Assembly (NCBI RefSeq): GCF_026745355.1
Contig: NC_079209.1
Span: forward strand, 1,116,001 to 1,180,000
Length of the DNA: 64,000 nucleotides
From: Beta vulgaris subsp. vulgaris
Lineage: Eukaryota; Streptophyta; Magnoliopsida; Caryophyllales; Amaranthaceae
Direction: 5' to 3'
The position numbers and the translations under genes were made by a program. The notes under the pieces are model-generated. The model saw only the letters and a list, made by a program, of their open reading frames with translations, was not told the origin of the DNA and searched no databases. Shown piece after piece: positions 48,103 through 59,281 of the stretch; within the stretch, counting starts at the first letter, position 1, and each line of letters begins with the position of its first letter.

Positions 48103-48197
48103 CTCCCTCCGTAACGAATTACTAGTAATATTTGATATTATTTGTAAGAGGTAAACTATTCAATTGTTGGTAGTAATTCGTTACGGAATACGGAGGT
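48103..48197. mobile_element. very short Stowaway-like hairpin MITE
   Basis: Under 100 bp: CTCCCTCCGTAACGAATTACTA at the left pairs with GTAGTAATTCGTTACGGA at the right. TA borders are present. Confidence 0.75.
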
Positions 48198-48201
48198 AGT
48201 A

Positions 48202-48380
48202 CTATGCTATGTAGCATGAGTACTTCTTCTAGGTCATGTACTTGCGGCATCTGTATCCGGTACGATATGTATCATGTATGGGTACGCATACCCTTTCTTA
48301 AAATTTCAAAATCTTGCCGAATTCGCCCCATATCTTTATCCGTTTATGTACAACCTAGGTACTATGTTTTCAACATGTAC
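48202..48380 (+). repeat. dispersed repeat with GGGTACGCATACCC core
   Basis: The same family occurs in the opposite sense at 62993-63185. Both share GTACGATATGTATCATGTAT-like sequence, GGGTACGC(A/G)TACCC, AAAATTTCAAAATCTTG and a terminal GCTACATAG/CTATGTAGC. Element class unknown. Confidence 0.65.
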
Positions 48381-49197
48381 TTGTAGGCTCAACCTGTCCC
48401 ATAGAAGATCGTCCACCGATTGCAGGCCTGCCAAAAAGAGAATAAAATACACAAAAGAAGGCCTGGGAGGGTAAGCCAAAATGATTGGGCTAAACTGATT
48501 TGGTTGCAATCAGAGCCCAACAGAAGGCCCAATATTGTATGTGAATCTGAAAATCTAAAACCTCTTTACTCACATGTCAGTAGTTACTATATGTGGATGT
48601 GTGAGCAATCTGAGCCTCCATTGGAGGATGTGAAAGAAGTTGGCAGCATTTGTCTTCTCTTTATAGCTTCTCTCTCATCAAATTTTGAATAATTCATTGG
48701 TTTTTGTTACATGGAGTACACAATATTTAACAACAAATTTTGATGGTTAATTACTCTTTATTTTGTTAATCAATTACTTTTTCGTTCTTTATTACTCATA
48801 TCTTTTTCATTTTTGACAACTTTATATTATTTGCATCATTTCTATTATTGATAACACATTGTCTCCTTTTGTCTCTTAGCAGATGAAGTTTCTTTAGAAA
48901 TCTAATATCCTTATGCATAAAGATATTCGGTCGTTGTAGTGAGCGATATTGTGCGAGGACAGCATAGAGGAAAATTCTTTTTATTAAAAAGTTCTGAAAA
49001 GAGGTCAGAAAAGTGGGGAAAAAGTAGGAAGATGTATAAAAAAATGGTGTAACTTTTAGAGAATGAATCAACTATTTGACCATATAAGTACTCCTCATCT
49101 ATAAGAATATCATAGTGTACTTGGACTACTTGGAGACTTGGAGTATTGTAGATAGTTGGATACGCAAGTTTGACAACAACTAACCAATTAGATAGTT
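48381..49197. other. intergenic, no gene seen
   Basis: AT-rich. Open frames here have no family resemblance. Confidence 0.5.
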
Positions 49198-49540
49198 GGC
49201 CCGTTTGGTAGTTGGTCATAAATGGTGGTAATGGGAATGAATTTGTGTGTAAATTTGTGAAAAATATCATTGTCCATTCCCATGGTAATGCTAATTTATC
49301 CTAAAGTGTCCACTTTCCTTCTTGAATTTTCATTCCATCCAATACCACCTTGTAAGGTGGTAATGAGTGGTAATGAAAATTGCTTCCCCTTGGAGACAAA
49401 AACACAAGTTTAGGAGTGAAATTGATTGCTCATGGAGAAAAAATGTCTTCCCATGGAGATTTTAAGGGTGATTCCCTAATAAAATCACACTTAAAATTCA
49501 TTCCCATTACCGCGCTTTATTAATGTCTACCAAACGGGCC
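49198..49540. mobile_element. MITE with GGCCCGTTTGGTA ends
   Basis: Perfect 13-bp terminal inverted repeats GGCCCGTTTGGTA are flanked by GTT on both sides (49195-49197, 49541-49543). A 3-bp duplication suggests PIF/Harbinger, though TTA/TAA would be usual. 343 bp, non-coding, with internal GGTAATGGGAATGAA-type inverted stretches. Confidence 0.8.
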
Positions 49541-50569
49541 GTTAGAGTATGCGAAAAACCAAATTACGAAATTAATTTTTTTACACAAACAGCATACTGC
49601 ATGCTCACATACAGTCACATAGTGCAAATGTGCAATTGACACTGTTGCAGCAAATGTATTGGTACAGATAAAAAAAATTTGACCTATACACTATTATTAT
49701 TAGCACAGAACCAAAACTGACATCACAACTTTATTACCAATTACACCACAATCCACATCCACCAACATCATATTCTTTTTCATCTTTAAAACCCTAAAAT
49801 CACATCACAATTTTATTACCAATTACAACACATAAAATCTACTTAAACAACCCCTCCCCCCCAAACAGTAGTTTGTGGGTTCAGTTGCTGTGATTTGGGA
49901 TATTCCAAATCAAACTGTAAATATGTGGTTTGATAATTTTTCAAACCAACTGCATCACACTTTTGCCTAAACCAATCCAACAACACCATGTGAAACGTTT
50001 TGGTGTATGCGGTTTGACAATTTTTCCATCCACGATATAAATTTTGTATCCAATTTTATTTATACGTGGACTGTTTCAAAACTGATTGATTTTGGCCTCC
50101 CTTAAGTGGTGTTGTGCGGTGCGGGTGAATCATTTTTTTTAAATATATTTCTGGACTATGGTAAAACTTTGTAAACTTGTTGTTGAAAAGTACTTAATTA
50201 GCTATAAGTTGTTGGTAAAGTAACTCATAAATGACTAAAATATGTGACAAAAAATTGTTGAAAATTCAATACGCAGCTCTCCTAAAACTAAATAATCAGA
50301 TACAAAGAGTCTAAATTTCCAATGTAAAATAAAAAAATTCACCTAAATAGTTTGCTTTATGGTGCAGTTTGGTTTTACAAATATTCGAACCCAACCTAAA
50401 CAACAAACCGCAGTTTGCTTGAAGTCACAAACTAACCCACAATTCTAAAACTGCAAACCAACCCAAACTGCAAAAAAACGACCTAAGTTGTAGTTTGATT
50501 TTGTTCAGACCATATTCTGAAGTCTGAATCACCAACCCTATACACAACCTTATCTCTACGACACTACTA

Positions 50570-50944
50570 GACCCGGTCATAGGCTGTGTCGGGACTGTTC
50601 ACTGGCTCGACCCGCGGGCTTGGGGAAATGACGGGATGAACCAGGCCCAATTCCGTGAGGGGCGGACCGTGCCATGCCTGAAATTTCCAGATTTTGTCCA
50701 TGGCCTGGCCATGCCCACGATCCTGCGGGCCGAACTCGTGCCTCTTGCGGACCTGACCCGTGTTTTATGTTATTACAGTTTTAGGCTAAAAAACAAAGGA
50801 AAGGGGGGTTCGGCCCGCAGGCCATCTAGGCGGGCTCGTGCCGGTTGCGGGTTTAAAATACAATCTCTTGACCTTGATAGATCTACGGTCCACGTAGCAG
50901 ACAACGGGCTAGACCGGGCCTCGAGCGGGCTTGTGCTACCTCTA
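50570..50944. mobile_element. GC-rich insertion with 10-bp target duplication
   Basis: A 375-bp block much richer in G+C than its surroundings (many CGGGC, GGCCC and CGTGCC words) is flanked by a perfect 10-bp direct repeat GACACTACTA at 50560-50569 and 50945-50954. No long terminal inverted repeat and no A tail are visible. The class is unresolved; the duplication size would suit a Mutator-like or retroposon insertion. Confidence 0.6.
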
Positions 50945-50965
50945 GACACTACTACAACTACATAT

Positions 50966-51064
50966 TTATATTACTTCTTCTGTTACAAAATAAGTAACAC
51001 ACTTCTTCCGCTTCCGCTCTTTAATAAAAGAAAGAAGTGTTTCACTTATTTCACGATGAACGAA
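50966..51064. mobile_element. Stowaway-like hairpin upstream of the JMJ24-like gene
   Basis: CTGTTACAAAATAAGTAACACACTTCTT at the left is an imperfect inverse of AAGAAGTGTTTCACTTATTTCACG at the right. It resembles 39016-39103. It ends about 240 bp before the JMJ24-like ATG, inside the likely promoter or leader. Confidence 0.6.
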
Positions 51065-51305
51065 GAAGGAAATATATCCAATAAACCCAAAAAAAAAAAC
51101 CAGAACTAGTCCTATTTACCCTCTGTTTCCTAAACAGAGACCCCATTGAAAAAAGCAAACAAAATACCCAACCCCATCATTCAATCTCTTCATTCTTCAC
51201 CAATTCACTTATTTTCTTCCCACCGCTTTCTCTCTCCTCCTCTCTATTTCTTCACCCAAAACAAAAATCAACTAAAATTACTTACTTACAACAACAACAA
51301 CAACA

Positions 51306-54300
51306 ATGGAAGAAGGGGTTTTAATGGAAGCTTTACCACCAGACGATCTACGATGCAAAAGAACCGACGGTCGTGATTGGCGCTGCAAACACTCTGTTGT
51401 ACCCGGCAAAACTTTCTGTCTCTCTCATCTTCACCGCGGCCAAAAACGTCGCGTTTCATCTTCTCCAACTCCTAAACCCGACCCTAAACCCGACACTAAA
51501 CCCAAACTTCGGATCCGCATCCGGGTCAAACCCGAACCTGTCGACGACGTTGTTTTGAACCTACCGAACCTAAACCCAGACGTGGGTTCTCTTCCTCCGG
51601 ATAATTTACGGTGTAATAGAAACGATGGGAGGAGTTGGCGGTGTAAGAAGTGGGCTTTAGATGGGCTTAATCTTTGTGAAGTTCATTTGAAAAAGGCCAA
51701 GGCCCAAAATCAGAGGAAGCCCATAATGAGGAGGAAGAAGAAGGAGGAGAAGGAGAAGGAGGAGGAGAGAGAAAATGTGGTGGTTATGGAGAATGTGCAG
51801 CAGTGTGGGAGGAATAATGGTAAAGATTGGAGGTGTAAGAAGAAAGTAATTGAAGGTAGTTTATTTTGTGAAATTCATGTCAAAAAAAAACCTAAGGAGA
51901 AAAAAAAGAGTAATGTGGGTGGTGGAGATTTGGTGGTGGGTGTTGCTGAGGATGAGAGTGTGCGGTGTACTCGTAACGACGGCCGAGATTGGCGGTGTAA
52001 GAAGAGGGTTGTGGAAGGGGAGAGTCTCTGTGAGGCTCATCTTAATAGGATTAGAATTCGGGATTCGACGAAAAAGAACAAGAGAGCTAAGAAGAATGAT
52101 GATAATGAGGTGGTGATCAAGGTTGAGAAGGTGGAGGAAGAGGTGGTGGTGGAGAAGGAGAAATTGAAGCGAGGGGCGGAGGCGATGGCAATGGAGGAGG
52201 AGAAGGAGAATGTGAAGCGAGGGGCGGAGGCGAAGGAGGAGGAAGATGAGAGGTGTAAGAGAACAGATGGGAGGGGGTGGAGGTGTAAAAAGAGGGTAAT
52301 GGAAGGGAAGACATTGTGTGAGATACATTATGAGCAAGGGAGGTTAAGGCAGAAGAGGATAACAGTACCAGAAGAATTGAAGATACAAAGAGGGGAAGGA
52401 GTGGAGAAAGTTGAGAAGAGGATGAAGAAGAAAAGGGAGTTGGAGATTTTGGAGAATAATTCTGATAAAGGTATGAAGAGAATGAAGGCTGAGTTGATTA
52501 GGGTGTTTTTAAGGAGGGAGATCATGGAGAGTACCAAAAAGAGCGAAAAACGAGTTAATGATTCAGGGGAAGTTACTAAGGATTTGCCTTTTGGGTCTAT
52601 GGCAATCCCTCCTGCTCCCCCTGCACAGTTTCTTGACAATGCTGCTTCTTTGGGGATCAAAATTGGGGCTCCACATTGTTCTAACCCTCTGGTTACAAGG
52701 CGTTTTCGGTCTAAGAACATTGAGCCAACTCCTATTAGCTCTTTGAAGGTATAATTTTGGTTTCTGATGGTTCTCAAGTTATTATTATTGTTTCTTTTGG
52801 TTTGATTTCTTGTGTAAAGTTTTGTTTGTTGTTATGTGCTTCTACATTTAGGTTGTGCCTTATCCTGGAAATGTTGAGAAAGTAAGGAGTAGTGCAAGGA
52901 AGAAGTGTCATTGGTGTAGGAAGGGTGATAGTATGTGTATAATTATCAAGTGTTCGAGCTGCAGAAAGCGGTATTTTTGTTCAAATTGCATTAAAGAAAG
53001 GTACATTATATTGATCTCTTTTCCCCCTTTTGGAAGATTTAAGTGCAATTCCAGTTTAGATTGAATTTCCATCCTTTCCAGATGTAGTTCTTTTTTAGTT
53101 GTTGATAATTGTATTAATATTGTATCCTGGAAAGAATGTTATAGGAGTATTAGTATTGTTAAGAGACAGATTATGTACAATAAGATAAGTTAGTTAAGTG
53201 GAATGGTGGATGCATTATATGGAATGTAGGCTGTATTTCACTTGATAATTCGGATCAACATTTTCGTTATGGAAAGTGGGTATTCAATGAGTCCTTTTGG
53301 CCGTGCTTTGATCAATTTTGTGATGAATTCTCCTATTGTACTGGATTGCAACTTTCGACCCTTTTTGTTTAGTTTCCATGTTTATACTGCCAGCACTATA
53401 GCAAGTTTGTAAAAAGCATTATGCAACTATAGGATTAATATCACAAAAAGCTTTCTGCCTTTTTGAAACCATTGAAGCCTTTTCAATTTTAGAAAAATGC
53501 CTGCTATTTCAGGGAGGATTGGAAACATAACAACCTTGCAATCGAACTAACAGTTCTCTCAGAAATGTGTTTGTATGACAATGGCCTATATGCAACCTTG
53601 CAACAAAAATGATACAACTTAATTGGGTGATTAGGATCTTCTTTCGTATTTACTGCTGACAGATCATCTTGTATAGAATGATTCATCTGGCTTTATGCAT
53701 TAGGTCTGCTGATCCTGAAGAAGTTAAATTGAGATGCCCAGTTTGTTGTGGAAGTTGCGATTGCAAGACCTGTCGCAGTGCTCAATCTAAAATCGGGGCT
53801 GTCAAGGTTGATTATGAACTTTTTTTTGGGTTTACAGCTTCTACCATTTTGTAATCAATATTGAACTGGGTGTTGATGAATCGACTTACAAACTGTTGCA
53901 GGAAATCTTGAAAGAAAAATTTAAGCGAAGCAAATTCCAACATTTGCAGTACTTGATCAATTTCCTTCTTCCTGTTCTTGTACAAATCAACCAGGAGCAG
54001 AGCATTGAGGTGGAGAAAGAGGCAAAATTTAAAGGTATGGTGGATCATGAATGTTGATTTCTTGTATGGCTTGTGCTATCCAATACTTTTTAGTTTTCTA
54101 TGAGGTTGTGAGGTGTCTTCTTTCTGAAGCAATAACTGCGTGACAGGGCAGAATCCCTCTGATGTTGAGATTCGGCAAGCTGATGTTGGCTGCAGGGATC
54201 AATGCTGCTGGTTTGTAATTTGTTCATCAAACTTTGTTACTATTAGAAAATAGAATTGTATATTCTGTTAACTATTTTGTAGTTGTCTCTGATTGCTGCT

Positions 54301-56890
54301 TCACTGTCTTACCCCTGGTTTAGCAATAACTGCAAAAGACCGATATTGGATTTTCACAGAAGCTGCCCAAATTGTTCATACAACCTTTGCTTAAGTTGCT
54401 GTCGAGAATACTCTCAAGGCGGGTCTCTTGGGAGTACCTACCCTAACAGAACGAAAACACCTCTTCCCCTGAAAAAGTGCTCAGAGAAGAGTGAGGACCT
54501 TGCTTCTTCTGCACCTTTGTGGGATTCAACAGCTTGTCTCCATATATCTTGTCCACCTATGGAGCTTGGTGGTTGTGATAATAGTCTCCTTGATTTGAGA
54601 TGTATTTTCCCATTGAATTGGACCAAGGAATTGGAAATTAGTGCAAAAGAAACAGTTTCTGAACACAACTTTTTACAGTATACAGATGATTCTGTGCATT
54701 GTTCAGTCTGCACCAGCATCTCTCAGGATGGCAATAGAAGTAAAGAATTGCAAGAAGCTTCTGGACGGAAAGAGTCCCATGACAACTTCCTCTACTGCCC
54801 TAGTACTTGTGATGATCACGACTGTCTACTTGCTCACTTCCAGAAGCATTGGCAAAAGGGACATCCTATAAAGGTCCGTGATGTGCTCAAGTGTGTATCG
54901 GCCTTGAGTTGGGACCCGATAGCTATGTTTTGTGGTTATCTAGAACATGGCTTTAGTACTTGTAAAAACTTGAAAGATGCCACTGAAGCTGCAAGTAGCT
55001 CAGACTCGTGTGATATTGAAATCGGTACTAAAGAGTCATTCATCGGATCCATAGAGGAAGGATATATGCGAATACGTCGGGAGACACTTAAAGTGAAGGC
55101 AAAGATTTCCCTAGATTTTTCCCGGAAACTTTTGGAAGGTTTTTTTAGTGAAATTTTTCAAGCGCTACCACTTAAAGAATACACGAACCCTAGAATGGGA
55201 CTCCTAAATATCGCTGGGAAGCTGCCAGAGGATTTTCCAGGTTCTAAACTTGGTCCACATGTATGCATCTCGTTTGGGAGCAGAGAGGAAGTTGCACGGG
55301 GTGAATTGGTGACTAAACTGTGTTTCAACTCTTTTGATGTGGTGGGTTTTAGTCTATATCATTCATTTCTTATCAGCATTGCTTATTCATGAAATTTTGA
55401 ACTCGTTCTCCTTGGTGCTTTTTTGCAGGTGAGCATCTTAGTACATGCTGGTGATGTACAATGTTCCACAGAGCAGATGAATAAGATTAAGAAGTTAATA
55501 AAAAGGAACAGTAACGTAAAGGATAAGGAAGTTCAGGCTTCTGGGAAGGATCTGGAAGATGAGACGAGAATACATAGTGAAATTTCTGCTGAAGCAGGAG
55601 ACCAGCATAGAGTAGCTGGTACTTCTTGTTGTTCAGCAGCCACAAATAATGCTTCTACCATCAATAGTCTCAGGGATGATAAATCTTCACCTGCCAAGCT
55701 AGTTAACAGCTCTGATACTGATTCTGATGCTTCAATGATTTGCTCCAGGCCTAGTATTAGTCCCGACAAATCAGTAGATCAACTTCCTCGCCTAAATCAT
55801 TTGGAGAATCTCAATATTACAGATAAGCGTCCTTCTTCAGAGCCTTATGGAGCTCAGTGGGATGTCTTCCGCCGACAAGACATCCCGAAGCTCCTAAACT
55901 ACATTACAAACCATATAGATGAATTAAGTTGCAGTAATGGCGTCTTAAATAACGTGCGTAAGACTATGAACAGTTTCTTTCGTCCATCTTATTGAAGAAC
56001 CTTCATAGAAACATCACCATGTTTTTCTGATTATGCGACTTTTTTGCAGGTTGCTCATCCAATTTTCGATGGAAGTTTCTATCTTGATGCAGCTCACAAA
56101 ATGCGGCTTAAAGAGGAGTTTGGTAATTTTGCGTTTCTCAACCATTTATGTTGGCTTTATATTTCATATTTTATGACTTGATGTTATTCCGAAATTTGGT
56201 TTTCAGAGATTGAACCTTGGACATTCAATCAATGCCTTGGAGAAGCTGTGTTTATTCCTGCTGGATGTCCATATCAAATAAAATATGTGAAGGTGAGTTT
56301 TACTTTACTGCACATTGAGAGTTTATGACTTGCAAGAGTAATTCTGTTTCAGAACTTTCCTGCAATAGTTTGTGATTAATTCAACAAGCTCTAGAAGGAC
56401 TTGTCTTTTTTCTTCCCTGCTTCCCTCTTTGTTTTGTTTTTACTGATTTTGTTGTGTGTTCCCAATCTTGAAGTCCTGTGTCAACATCGCCTTGGGATTC
56501 ATCTCACCTGAAAATGCATCAGAGTGCATCAAGTTGATAAATGAAATCCGAGTTCTCCCTAATAATCACAAGGCAAAACAAGTGAAGTTAGAGGTAATTC
56601 TTTTACTTGCAATAATTTCTATGATACTCAGACTTGTGTATTCGTGTCAGATACAAGTATGTGCTTCAATAATTTTGTCCCGAAAAAAAGTGTCCATACC
56701 CATGTCGGAGGGTCGGTGATCTGACATGGGTACTTGAAGGAGTCCGAGTAACATAGGTTAATCCTACTTACATTAAGAGTGCCCTTAATCAATATGATAA
56801 TTGGATCAGGTGGAGAAGATGACAATATGCAGCGTAGATGAAGCAATTAAGGAAATATACAGATTGAAGAGTGAAGAAGGAAATCACTGA
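51306..56890 (+). CDS. JMJ24: JMJ24-like WRC-RING-JmjC protein (1264 aa, 11 exons)
   Basis: Exons: 51306-52748, 52852-53000, 53704-53806, 53902-54034, 54147-54210, 54324-55341, 55429-55953, 56050-56122, 56207-56292, 56474-56593, 56810-56890. All junctions are GT-AG and the frame is unbroken. The N-terminus has five WRC-type motifs (about residues 13, 98, 164, 216, 313; pattern RC.R.DGR.WRCKK...C..H), joined by Lys/Glu-rich linkers. A RING-like finger (CHWC...CSSC...CSNC...CPVC) spans about 500-565 and a second finger (CNNC...CPNC...CLSC) starts near 631. The KDM3-type JmjC region runs from about 915. Its iron ligands are lost: the HxD pair reads Cys964-x-Asn966 and the distal His reads Tyr1192. 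Arabidopsis JMJ24, also inactive as a demethylase, acts as an E3 ligase towards the methyltransferase CMT3; a similar chromatin role here is inferred. Confidence 0.9.
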
Positions 56891-57503
56891 TGCCAATCAC
56901 AAATAAGTTACAACTGGCTGAGAAAGCAAGGGGATGTTTGTAGGTTTTCTTTTTGGTTTCTTGTTCTTGCCCTCCCCCCCTTTTTGTGTAGTAGGAGACT
57001 AGGAGTAGGATTCAGTTATAATAGGCTATTGATCCAATGATCAAACCCTTAGCACCCTGTTAGTCGAGGCATTGCGGAGGGCGAGTGTACTCCCGTAACT
57101 TGCATTTGGTGTCTGTGCTATTGGTTCTATTAAAATTCTTAAATGACTGCTTAAGCAGGATGTATCATTCTTCCTATATTGTAAATAATTTCTAGGTGTT
57201 CATATTGGCGCTTTTTAGGCATCTTTTGTGCTTGTGTTTTTATATGATCCATTGCTTCTATAGTAGAGACTTGAAGTATTAGTTCATGAAATGTAACCCT
57301 AAAAATGTAAAGGTAGTCAAGGCATTTGCTTGGTCTTTATAAATTCACGTCTCTAGGAGAAATCTGAGGTGGATCTCTATATAATTGTAATGAATAATAA
57401 TAATAGCACCAGCAGCTCATTTACTCAAGTCTCAGTATGGTCAGTTGCAACTGTTCATGTTTACCATTTTGAACGTTGTTTGTGCTACGTTGTTTGTGCT
57501 TTA

Positions 57504-57692
57504 GGGTTTGTTCTCCCCAGCTTATTTTCAGTTCAATTCAGTTTAGTTCAGATCAGTTTAGTTCAGATCAGTTCAGTTCAGCTCTTGACAATACTTTTAC
57601 TCTCACATATCACTATTCATTTCAGTTCAGTTCAATTCAATTCAGTTCAGATCAGTTCAGTTCAGCTGTTTTATGTCGAAAAGAACATGCCC
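57504..57692. mobile_element. Tourist-like MITE, GTTCAG-rich family, copy 4
   Basis: The ends GGGTTTGTTCTCCCCAGC and (reverse complement of the right end) GGGCATGTTCTTTTCGAC are flanked by TTA at 57501-57503 and 57693-57695. The body is CAGTTCAATTCAGTTTAG-type repeats, as in the copies at 6829 and 14396. It lies downstream of the JMJ24-like gene. Confidence 0.85.
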
Positions 57693-57959
57693 TTAATATG
57701 TAAGAGAAAACATAATCACGTACGATTTCGTTTGATTCGTTTGAAATATGTAAATGTATATTTGAATTATCCACTTTTTATCATTTTTACAAATACATAA
57801 TTAAACATATTAATGCTTAAAGTTTTATCTGAAAAATCAAAATGTTATCCATTTTTTGAAACGGAGGGAGTAGAAGGTAGAGATCTAATTTGGGATTACA
57901 ATCTTATCTCGCACCAGATGGATACTTCAATTCACCCTAAATGTACAAATGAAGTCCAA

Positions 57960-58067
57960 ATTTTTTTAGTTGCACCGTTTAAGTATTACCAACATACAAC
58001 ATGACATACAACATGTTGTATGTCATGTTGTATGTTGGTAATACTTAAACGGTGCAACTAAAAAAAT
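57960..58067. repeat. perfect 108-bp palindrome without spacer
   Basis: The 54-base left arm (57960-58013) and right arm (58014-58067) are exact reverse complements, with ACATGT at the centre. Base by base comparison shows no mismatch; symmetry ends at 57959/58068. The arms contain two copies of TACAACATGACATACAACAT-like sequence. No coding content. Confidence 0.95.
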
Positions 58068-58217
58068 ACAGAAGTAGATATCATTATATCCATATCAAAG
58101 ATTTTATTCTAAAGGCAAATTCTTCATAGCAAACTTTGATCTCTACTCTAGTTCTCTTATTATATGTTTAATCACGCATGACCTGCTAATTGTTCTTTTG
58201 AATTGCGTTATTAAATA

Positions 58218-58476
58218 CTTCCTCCGTTTCAAAATAAGTGCAACATTTGCATAGTGTTTACTATTCACAGTTTAAACTTTAATTAGCTTTGGTGATTTAT
58301 ATTTTAGGAAAAACATAGTCATGTGGGATCTTGTTAGATTCGTCTGAATGTGAATTTTTTTAATATCAACTTTTTATAATTTTTACTTATTGATAATTGA
58401 AGATATTAACGGTTAAAATAATGCATTGACAAACGTGAAAACAAGAAGTGTTGCACTTATTTAGAAACAGAGGAAG
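58218..58476. mobile_element. Stowaway-like MITE
   Basis: It begins CTTCCTCCGTTTCAAAATAA and ends with the inverse TTATTTAGAAACAGAGGAAG. TA borders at both sides. Confidence 0.8.
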
Positions 58477-58603
58477 TATATACTTTTGTTTTTTTAGATG
58501 CAATTTTTGATTATTTTAATCCACCCACTAAAAAGGCAAATATTGCATTTGAAAAAAACGAATTATATAATGAAATGAATCTCATAACGTACCATGATAT
58601 ATA

Positions 58604-58860
58604 CTCCCTCCGTCTCAAATTAGTTGCTACATTTGTTTTTTCACAGTTTACGAGATGCAACTTTAAACACCAATATCTTGAGTTACATATATGAAAAAAT
58701 TATAAAAATTATATATTTGAAAAATACAAATTGGGACGTATCAAACAAGATCCAACATGACTATGTTTTTTCTTATGTATATAGAGTAGAAAATAGTCAA
58801 AGTTATGACGTGAATAGTGCCTACGATCAAAATGTAACAACTAATTTGGAATGGAGGGAG
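58604..58860. mobile_element. Stowaway MITE with TA duplication
   Basis: It begins CTCCCTCCGTCTCAAATTAG and ends CTAATTTGGAATGGAGGGAG, with TA at both borders (58602-58603, 58861-58862). Confidence 0.85.
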
Positions 58861-59281
58861 TAACAATCAACCCCACTTGGTGCTGCTTGCTCAAAAAACA
58901 GAGGATTGAAAACGTCAATAGACAACTTTCTAATTGAAAAAATCGACGAATTGACAACTTTCTGTTGTTGATAACTCTGATGCACAGAGAGGGTTAATAC
59001 AAAAATGTATCTGAATATATACAGCCGAAATAGATGTTAATCTAGAAGCCCATTTCCCGGGCAACTATTACAGTTGCTACTCTATATCACTCGATGAACA
59101 TCAAAATTCAAAACAAAAAAGCTTATGTATGGGATCAAGATTGAAGAAGACAAAAGAAAGATGATCGAATGTAGTTACGTAACCTACGCTACTCGAGCTT
59201 ATTCCACCCAGAAACTATGTAGTATTTGAGCCGTCAAAATTTCGTTTTAGCAGCAGCTAATTAGTAGCACAAAGTACAATA

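Noticed and set aside
50636..51109. 157-codon open frame upstream of the JMJ24-like gene
   Set aside because: It crosses the border of the GC-rich insertion and a Stowaway-like hairpin, so it is chance.
51861..52337. 158-codon minus-strand open frame
   Set aside because: Antisense shadow of the WRC-encoding exon, Leu/His/Pro-rich by composition.
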